From Dromiciops gliroides (Eukaryota > Chordata > Mammalia > Microbiotheria > Microbiotheriidae), in the NCBI RefSeq assembly GCF_019393635.1, contig NC_057861.1:460850330-460914329 (forward strand): a stretch of 64,000 bases of DNA, written 5' to 3'. This document shows, piece by piece, positions 56,605-64,000 of this stretch. The notes below the pieces were generated by a model that worked only from the letters and a program-made list of their open reading frames with translations, was not told the origin of the DNA and ran no database searches. Position numbers and translations under genes: made by a program. Position 1 is the first letter of the stretch. Each line of letters opens with the position of its first letter.

Positions 56605-56800
56605 AACACTAAGAAGCAGAATAGTGCAGAGGAAAGAATGTTGAGTTTGGAGTCAGAGGACTTGGGTTCAGATCCTAACTCTAAATCTTGAAACCTGTGA
56701 CCTTGAACAAGTCATTTGTCCTCTCTGAGACTTGGTTTCCTCATCTGTAAAATGAGAGGGCTGAACTAGCTAACTTCAAACTCAACAATTAACACTCCTG
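56605..56800 (+). mobile_element. MIR SINE in LIX1 intron
   Basis: AGAAGCAGAATAGTGCAGAG, CCTTGAACAAGTCATTTGTC and TTTCCTCATCTGTAAAATGA. Confidence 0.85.
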
Positions 56801-56812
56801 TTGTCTTACTGA

Positions 56813-57068
56813 CAAGGTGGTACAGTAGATAGAGTACCAGGTCTGGAGTCAATAAGATTCACCTTCCTAAGTTTAAATCTGGCCTCAGACACTTCTAAGC
56901 TGTGTGGCCCTGGGCAAGTCACTTAACTCTGTTTGAATCAGTTTCTTCATCTATAAAATGAGCTGGAGAAGGAAATGGCAAACCACTCCAGTATCTTCGC
57001 CAAGAAAACTCCAAATGGGGTCACAGACAGTCAGACACAACTGAAAAGTGACTGTATTTAATAGCAAC
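56813..57068 (+). mobile_element. MAR1-like CORE-SINE, long type, in LIX1 intron
   Basis: It has an exact 11-base duplication TGTCTTACTGA (56802-56812 and 57069-57079). The tail CAGTCAGACACAACTGAAAA resembles RTE/BovB 3' ends. Confidence 0.95.
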
Positions 57069-57194
57069 TGTCTTACTGATCTATTGACCATTTCTGTCTT
57101 GCATATTTCTCATTTCATAGCAAAGAGACAAGGAGAAAGCTAATTAGAGGAAGCCTGGGGCAAAATGAGTATAGGAGTTTATTCATCCATTCCT

Positions 57195-57890
57195 ATTCCT
57201 ACCTACCTTTGCGGTGCTAGCCCTCATTGTTTCACACCATGACTACTGCAATAGCCTGCTGGTTGGTCTCCCTGCCACAAGCCTTTCCTCACTCTAGTGC
57301 ATCTTTCACTCTGCTATCAAAAGGATCTCCCCAAGACTAAGCTTTAACCATATAACCTCCTTCCCCACCCCATTCAGTGAACTCCCGGGGCTCCCCATAA
57401 CTTCCAAGATCAAATATAAAATCCACTTTTTGGCATTTAAGGCCCTTCATAACCTGCCACCCCACTCCCCCTCACACACCTTTTCCAATCTCCTTAAGAC
57501 CCCCCTCCTCTACATAGTTTGAAAGCCAGTGACACTGACTTCCTCTCTGTTTCTCAAACAAGACTTCAGGTACTTTCACTGGTTTTCCTCCATGCCTGGA
57601 ATTCTCTCCCTCTTCATCTCTGCCTCCTAAATTCCTTCAAGTCCCTATTAAAACACTACATTTTTATAAGGAACCTTTCCTGATCCTCTTTAATCATAGT
57701 GCTTTTCCTATGTTGATTATTTCCTATTTATGCTACCTAAATATAACTCATTTGTACATGGTTATTTGCATGTTGTCTCCCCCTTAGACTAAAAAGTTTT
57801 ATTGACAGTGCTTAGCACAGTGCCTGGCACATTAAACTATACTTAATGATAAAAATAGCCTGATAAATGTTTATAGACTGACTAAAGACA
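57195..57890 (+). mobile_element. L2 LINE 3' part in LIX1 intron
   Basis: CTACTGCAATAGCCTGCTGG, TTGGCATTTAAGGCCCTTCA, CCTGGAATTCTCTCCCTCTT and CAGTGCCTGGCACATTAAAC follow L2 order over about 700 bases. Confidence 0.9.
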
Positions 57891-58866
57891 GAATAAAGTA
57901 TTAGAAAACTTGAAGCTTTTTCCAGGAAGGTGCAAATTGGTAAATAACTTTATCATTAGTGGAGGGAGTTGATATTCATAGTGGCTCACCTTCCAGAGAG
58001 TAGTAATAATGAAAAAATAGTGACAATCTGTCACGGCAAATAAACACTGGGTCTTGTAAAAATGCTAATAGAAGCCTTATGATATGAGGGATACAGAGTC
58101 ATGAAGATGAGAGCTGAAGCTCTACCTCAATCATATCTTTGCTTTGTGGTCATGGACAAGTCTAATATTAACTTTCAGCTTGAGTTGTCATCTACATCAG
58201 GGGAGGGATTTCCATACTGAAAGTTCCCTACAATGAAGAAATCATGTGTCTGGGGAAAAAAAGTAACATATTCATGCTTAAAAAGTTTCTTTTGCAAAGA
58301 TTTGAATATTATTAGTCCCCATTTGACATCTCTTTTATGTAAGAGTTGTCGGTAATATGTTTTAACAGACTTCAGAGTTTTGATGAGTATGCTTAAAACT
58401 GATGATGTGGGCTGAACGGCTTGTTTATTTTTATTTCTACAGACACATGGTATTTATTTACAACCTTAACAAAATTAAAAACAATCATGGAATGGTGTTT
58501 ACAGCAAGTCCAATGCATTTCAAAGTCCTTTTTATGAAATCAAAGGGAAGAAAAGAAATCCAAAGCAATTATAAATTACTTCTTTCCCTTCTTTGATAGT
58601 CACAATACTAGGCTTTTTGTAGCAAACAGCACAGAAAACTATTGGATCTAACTCTAAAGTAAATTTCCATTGCTAAATCTTTACCACTTCTACTTACTCC
58701 TGACACCATATGTTTCATATACAGTAAGATTTAAAATGACCAAAAAGGAAAAAAAAAAAAAAAGGAACTTGCAGGCTTGCTGTCCTGAATAAACTGATGC
58801 CACTCACCAAGATTTCCCTTTTTTTCCTCTGCTACTCATCTAACGTCGCTAAGATCTAATATTACC
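57891..58866. other. LIX1 intron, mostly unique
   Basis: No named repeat or further exon was recognised. AAAGGAAAAAAAAAAAAAA lies near 58745. Confidence 0.45.
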
Positions 58867-59255
58867 CTGCTATATGCCAGACACAGTGCTAAGCACTTTG
58901 CAAATATTATCCCATTTGAGCCTCATGGCAACCCTTTGAGATCTGGGGTGGTGGTGGTCATGGTAATATTTATACAGTGCCTACTATGTACAAGTACTAT
59001 GCTAAGCGCTTTTGCAAATATTGCCTTATTTGATTTCAAAAATAATCCTTCAAGGTAATTGGCATATTGTAGCTTAAACTCTAAAAAATACCCTGCTAGC
59101 CATTATTATCTCCATTTTACAAATGAGAAAACTGAGGCAAACAGAGATTACGTGACTAGTTCAGGGTGACACAACTGGTAAATATCTGAGGTCAGATTTA
59201 AACTCAGGCCTTCCTGATTCTAGGCCCAGTTCTCTATCTGCTGGGCATTCTATCC
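58867..59255 (-). mobile_element. MIR SINEs, minus orientation, in LIX1 intron
   Basis: Two pieces: 58867-58945 (ATGCCAGACACAGTGCTAAG) and 58960-59255 (CTCCATTTTACAAATGAGAA, CTGAGGTCAGATTTAAACTC). Confidence 0.8.
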
Positions 59256-60405
59256 GCCTCTACCACTATCTCCTCCTTCACCCCATCTCATAAAGAGGTG
59301 GACCTTCTTGGTAAGGCTAATCCTTTTACATGGACAAGTGATCCCATTCCATTCTATCTTCTCCCTTCTATCATCCTTATACCTTCACTTATCTTCAATC
59401 TTTCCTTGTCTACTGGCTACTTAATTCCCTACTGCCTACAAACACGTCCATATCTTTCCCATCTTCAGAAATCCCTCACTTGACCCATTCATTCCTATTA
59501 GCAATTGTCTCCTATCTCTCCTCCCTTTGGCAGCTATACTCTTTGAGAAAGCCATCTACAATAAATGTCCCTACTTCCTTTCTTCTTACTCTCTTCTTAA
59601 CTCTCTCTATACTCTGGCTTTCAACAACAGTGTTCAACTGAAGCTGCTCTCTTCAAAGTGACCAATAACCTTTTAGTTGCCAGATCTTTTCTCAATCCTC
59701 ATTCTTCTTGACCTCTCTTTTGCCTTTGATGATGTCAATCACTCTGTTCTTTTTCTGACACTGCTTCTCCTTTTTTGATCTTGGTCCAAGCAAACCCATT
59801 AACTGGGGGGTGGTGGGAGTGGTCTCCCAGGGCTTGGTCCTGGATCATCCTCTCTTATTCATCTGATTTCTCTTGATGATCTTATCAATTCCCATGGATT
59901 CAATTATCATCTGTATGATTATCAATCTCAAATAAACTTAGCCAATTCTAGCCTCTCCTTAACTTCCAGAATTGCATCTACACTTGCCCATTGGACCTCT
60001 AAAACTCTATGTCTTATTGGCATTTTAAACCTCAATGTGTCAAAAACTGAACTCATTATCTTTCCCTCAAACCTTCCCCTCCTCCCACTGTCCATATTAC
60101 TACTGGAGGCACCACTATCTTCCCAATCCTACAGGTTTGCAATGTAGGTATCATCCTTAACTCCTCACTCTGTCACACTGACGACCCCCAAATCCAATCT
60201 ATTGCCAAGTTTGGGCAATTATACCTTCATAACCTCTCTTACATACACCACTTTCTCTCCTCTGATCCAGCCACCACCCTCATACAGGCCCTTATCACTG
60301 CATGCCTGGACTATTGCAATAGAGTGCTGGTTGGGCTCAAGTCTCTCCCCACTGCAACCCATTCTCCATTAAGCTGTCAAAGTGATCTTCCTAAAGAGTA
60401 GGTCT

Positions 60406-60588
60406 GAGGGCAGCTAGGTGGTGCAGTGGATAGAGCACTGGTCCTGGATTCAGGAGGACCTGAGTTCAAATCTGACCTCAGACACTTGATACTTACTAGC
60501 TGTGTGGGGGCAAGTCACTTAACCCCAATTGCCTCACAAACACACACACACACAAAACAGCAACAAAAAAAAGTTAAAAAAAATAGGG
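60406..60588 (+). mobile_element. Short marsupial CORE-SINE (copy 27), first of a tandem pair
   Basis: It is preceded by AGAGTAGGTCT (60395-60405). It carries GATTCAGG, CTTGATACTT and AATTGCCTCACAAACACAC. Its tail runs straight into the next SINE. Confidence 0.97.
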
Positions 60589-60736
60589 GCATCTAGGTGG
60601 TGTAGTGGATAAAGCACTGGCCCTGGAGTCAGGAGGACCTGAGTTTGAATCTGACCTCAGAAACTTAACACTTACTAGCTGTGTGACCCTAGGCAAGTCA
60701 CTTAACCCCAATTGCCTCACCAAAAAAAAAAAAAAG
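60589..60736 (+). mobile_element. Short marsupial CORE-SINE (copy 28), second of a tandem pair
   Basis: GGGGCATCTAGGTGGTGTAG to AATTGCCTCACC and an A tail, followed by AGAGTAGGTCT (60737-60747). It carries GAGTCAGG and CTTAACACTT, so it belongs to a different subfamily from its partner. Confidence 0.97.
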
Positions 60737-60861
60737 AGAGTAGGTCTAACCATGTTACTCTCTTTCCTACTCCCTCCAACCTTATTCAACAAACTCCAAT
60801 GACTCCCTTATAGCTCAATAGAAAAGGATAAAAAATTATCTTTTTAGTGTTCAACATTCTT

Positions 60862-60914
60862 TTTTTTTTTAGTGAGGCAATTGGGGTTAAGTGACTTGCA
60901 CAGGGTCACACAGC
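60862..60914 (-). mobile_element. Short marsupial CORE-SINE (copy 29), 53-base 5'-truncated
   Basis: Only the 3' end is present (AGTGAGGCAATTGGGGTTAA to GGTCACACAGC). It is flanked by an exact 12-base duplication TTCAACATTCTT (60850-60861 and 60915-60926). Confidence 0.95.
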
Positions 60915-61468
60915 TTCAACATTCTTAATCATCTGCCCAACTTTGACCTTTCCAGTCTCCTTATCCCTTTCTCCTATCCATATGCTTTGTAAATCAGTGA
61001 CACTGGCCTTTTTGCTGCTCCTTAAACAAGATACTTCGTCTCCCAACTGCAGTCATTTTCACTGGCTGTGCCCCAAGCCTGGAAAGCCCTTCTCATCTCT
61101 GCTTCCTGGCTTACCTTCAAGTCATAGCTAAAATCCTACCTTCTACAAGAAACCTCCCTGATCCCAACTTAATGCTAATGCCTCCCCTCTTTTGATAATC
61201 TTTATTTATCTTACACCTGTCATGTTTGTACATAGTCATTTGCATAATGTCTCCCCCAGTAGACTGTGAGCTCCTTGAGAGCAGGGACTGACATTTACCA
61301 TTCTTTGTATTCCCAGTGTTTAACACAGAACGTGACACATAGGAAGGGCTTAATAAATGCTTTTCGACTATTTGAAGATGAGAAAGGTGAAAATAAAATT
61401 TAGTAAATTGAGGGAGAAACAGAGTTAAATGCAGAGTTAGGATTTTGCCTTTCTATGGAGCAGTGTCA

Positions 61469-61966
<498 letters not shown>

Positions 61967-62679
61967 TTACTGATGTGCTCTTAAGAAGTCTGAACGGAGG
62001 AAAGAGATTCTCCAGTTAGGTAGTGGAAGACTTTGAGAACACACTTTTCAAACCCCAAAGCCTTCAGACTCCTGAAATGTTCAGTCCCACATAGTATATT
62101 GATACTTGCAGCAATAGCAGAGTTCTAAATAAATTTCAAAGGAAATAGTCATAAAGTAAATTTAATTGGGAAACCATCATTCTTATTGAAATATGACTTC
62201 ACCTTATCCACGTTCGAGGTCTGATTGTATAATATTGCTTTTAGAACATCAGCCACAATACAAGAGTGCCAGGTATATTTATGTAGTTCTTCAAGGTTTG
62301 TGAAGCACTTTCTTCATGATACTCCCCACAGGAGAGGTAGTACAAGTACATCAATGTGAGACTGTGAGGTGGCAGTGGATTGAATGCTGCACTTAGCTTC
62401 AAGGACACCGGGATTCAAATTCTGTGGCAAACATTGAGCATCTGTGACCCTAGATCTATGATTCAACTTACTTTCCATTTTCCATCAGTAGTTTTGCTTG
62501 ATTTGGACTCCAGAACATGATGCCCCAACCTAGGATAAGGTAATCTGCCTGAAATCTCATCATGCTTTTCAATGTTGTTTTGGATATTCAGCACCTTTTC
62601 AGCTTCTGCCCCCTTTAATTGGTGAGTTTGAGGGTGGGGTACCAAACTCCTCCCAAAGCTTTCCTTAATAGAGGACTGG

Positions 62680-62828
62680 AGGGCAGCTAGGTGGCGCAGT
62701 GGATAGAGCACCGGCCCTGGAGTCAGGAGTACCTGAGTTCAAATCCGGCCTCAGACACTTAACACTTACTAGCTGTGTGACCCTGGGCAAGTCACTTAAC
62801 CCCAATTGCCTCACTAAAAAAAAAAAAA
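62680..62828 (+). mobile_element. Short marsupial CORE-SINE (copy 31)
   Basis: AATAGAGGACTGG (62667-62679) and AATAGAGGGCTGG (62829-62841) flank it, one mismatch in 13. It carries GAGTCAGG, CTTAACACTT and AATTGCCTCACT. Confidence 0.97.
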
Positions 62829-62934
62829 AATAGAGGGCTGGGATCTAAACTTTTGCTAACTCTCCACTTTCCATCAGTAGCTCTGCTTTGTTTGGACAGG
62901 AATATCACTCCACCTCCCTCCTTCCCAATTTATA

Positions 62935-63082
62935 GCTTCCTTTTGTATGCATCTTCCTCCATTCAGTTATAAACTCCATGAAGGAAGAGATTATCTTTTT
63001 TTCTTATTTGTATCCTCAGCACTTAGCACAGTTCTGAGGCACATAGAAGGCACTTAATAAATGCTTGTTGAATTGAACTGAA
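62935..63082 (+). mobile_element. L2 LINE 3' end
   Basis: CAGTTATAAACTCCATGAAG, GTATCCTCAGCACTTAGCAC and CACTTAATAAATGCTTGTTG. Confidence 0.9.
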
Positions 63083-63256
63083 CCTTTCTGAGCCTTAATT
63101 TTCTCATCTGTAAAATGGGGATAAAATAGCACCTAACTTATAGGGGTATTCTGAGGATCAAATGCATTGAAAGTACTTTATAAACAGCAGGCTATACTAA
63201 AGTAAATCCATATTTTATGGGTGAGGATACTGAAGCTTAGAGAGGTTAAATGAATT
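63083..63256. mobile_element. MIR SINE pieces, both orientations
   Basis: 63083-63190 is plus (TTTTCTCATCTGTAAAATGG, ATTCTGAGGATCAAATGC). 63200-63256 is minus (GGGTGAGGATACTGAAGCTT). Confidence 0.75.
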
Positions 63257-63539
63257 TCCGTTTTTGGAAGAGAGACTTTAAGGGGGGATTTTGTCCTACC
63301 AAACCAAAAACATTTTTATAGTCAACAAGCAATAAGTGTACTGAGATCTTTTAGTCAACTATGTGTCTGAAAAGAGGTGATCTGCTAAAGAATGTAATTA
63401 GCAAAAGCATACCTGTTCCTTGCTGTTGATGAATATACAGATTCTTTTTTGGTTGGTCAGCCATTTCACTAGTATCCTACTCTTTGCACCATTATTTGGG
63501 GTTTTCTTGGCAGATATCAGAGTGGTTTGGCAAACAATA

Positions 63540-64000
63540 AAAAAAGAACCTGACCACAAATGTCTACTATGATGACAAGGAAGATCAAGACACAAACTCA
63601 GAAGACAATAATGTGAAAACAGGTACAAACAAAGCCTTAAATTTTCAAAAAAATGTAAATTGGACAGAAGCCCAACAACAATTCCTTGAAGAGCAAAAGA
63701 AAAGAAAAAGAGTAGTAGAGGAAAAATTGAGAAAAGAAATGAAAGTGATGCAAGATAATTATGAAAAAAAAGAATTAATTACATGGTAAAAGAGACACAA
63801 AAAATAGTGAGGAAAATGATAACTTAAATAACAGAACTGGCCAAATGGAAAAGGGGGTGCAGATGTTTGCTGAATAAAAATAATTCCTTCAAAATTAGAT
63901 CTGGGCAAGTAGAATCTAATGACTCCATGAGATATCAAGAAACAATAATACAAAATAGAAAGAAGGAAAAAATAGAAGAAAATTTGGAATATCTCATTGG
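63540..64000 (+). mobile_element. L1 LINE ORF1 fragment, cut by window edge
   Basis: It matches 8110-8710 block for block: CAAGACACAAACTCAGAAGA, AGCCCAACAACAATTCCTTG, TAATGACTCCATGAGATATC and AAGAAACAATAATAC. The coding frame has many stops. The rest lies beyond base 64000. Confidence 0.8.

Larger units (their letters stand above)
59280..61372 (+). mobile_element. Long L2 LINE in LIX1 intron
   Basis: About 2 kb in L2 order. CTTTTAGTTGCCAGATCTTT comes first, then GGCTTGGTCCTGGATCATCC, TCAAAAACTGAACTCATTAT and GCATGCCTGGACTATTGCAA. The last matches the L2 reverse transcriptase tract ACLDYCNRVLVGL. The terminus is AGTAGACTGTGAGCTCCTTG with TTAATAAATGC. Three SINE insertions break it. The frame is full of stops. 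Confidence 0.92.

Overview
The window is a marsupial nuclear genome segment. The evidence is the repeat content. There are 31 copies of a short tRNA-headed CORE-SINE of marsupial type (head GGGGCAGCTAGGTGG, A-rich tail; WSINE1/SINE-1 type). There are about nine longer MAR1-type SINEs whose tails resemble RTE/BovB LINEs. Many L1 fragments, old MIR and L2 copies, and a handful of solo LTRs complete the picture. I cannot tell American from Australian marsupials by eye, so no species is named.

The only protein-coding gene I can support is LIX1, on the minus strand near the right end. Its last coding exon (56143-56430) and the exon before it (61868-61945) both have consensus splice sites and are joined in phase 0. 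Together they give the LIX1 C-terminus ending in CGYH, which separates it from the paralogue LIX1L. The earlier exons must lie beyond base 64000. In human, LIX1 lies convergent to LNPEP on 5q15. If that order holds here, bases 1 to about 55300 are the LNPEP-LIX1 intergenic space, which fits the absence of any other exon.

Layout. 1-5000: SINEs, MIRs and an old interspersed repeat broken by an unclassified insert. 4896-5608, 11811-12393, 18015-18386, 22271-22938 and 50417-50884: solo LTRs, four minus and one plus, three of which share a 5' end. 7440-8715: an L1 5' UTR and ORF1 fragment; its homologue starts near 63540 and runs off the right end. 9885-10535, 16040-17425, 18451-19493, 28800-29780, 30900-31620, 38660-42520 and 49790-51130: L1 pieces, often nested. 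51549-53640: a decayed Ty3/gypsy-type pol with RNase H and integrase remnants. 53745-53910, 57195-57890, 59280-61372 and 62935-63082: L2 copies, one nearly 2 kb long. Blocks at about 10.5-11.5, 13.5-15, 21.2-21.9, 26.4-28, 32.3-34.4, 34.8-37.7 and 44.1-45.1 kb are not obviously repetitive. Some of them look like possible conserved noncoding sequence.

No RNA gene, CRISPR array or bacterial-type operon was seen. Nearly all short open frames are chance frames; the recurrent one is the antisense reading of the SINE. The least ordinary items are the gypsy pol fossil, two tandem SINE pairs that each share a single outer target duplication, and an unclassified LTR-like family seen three times.
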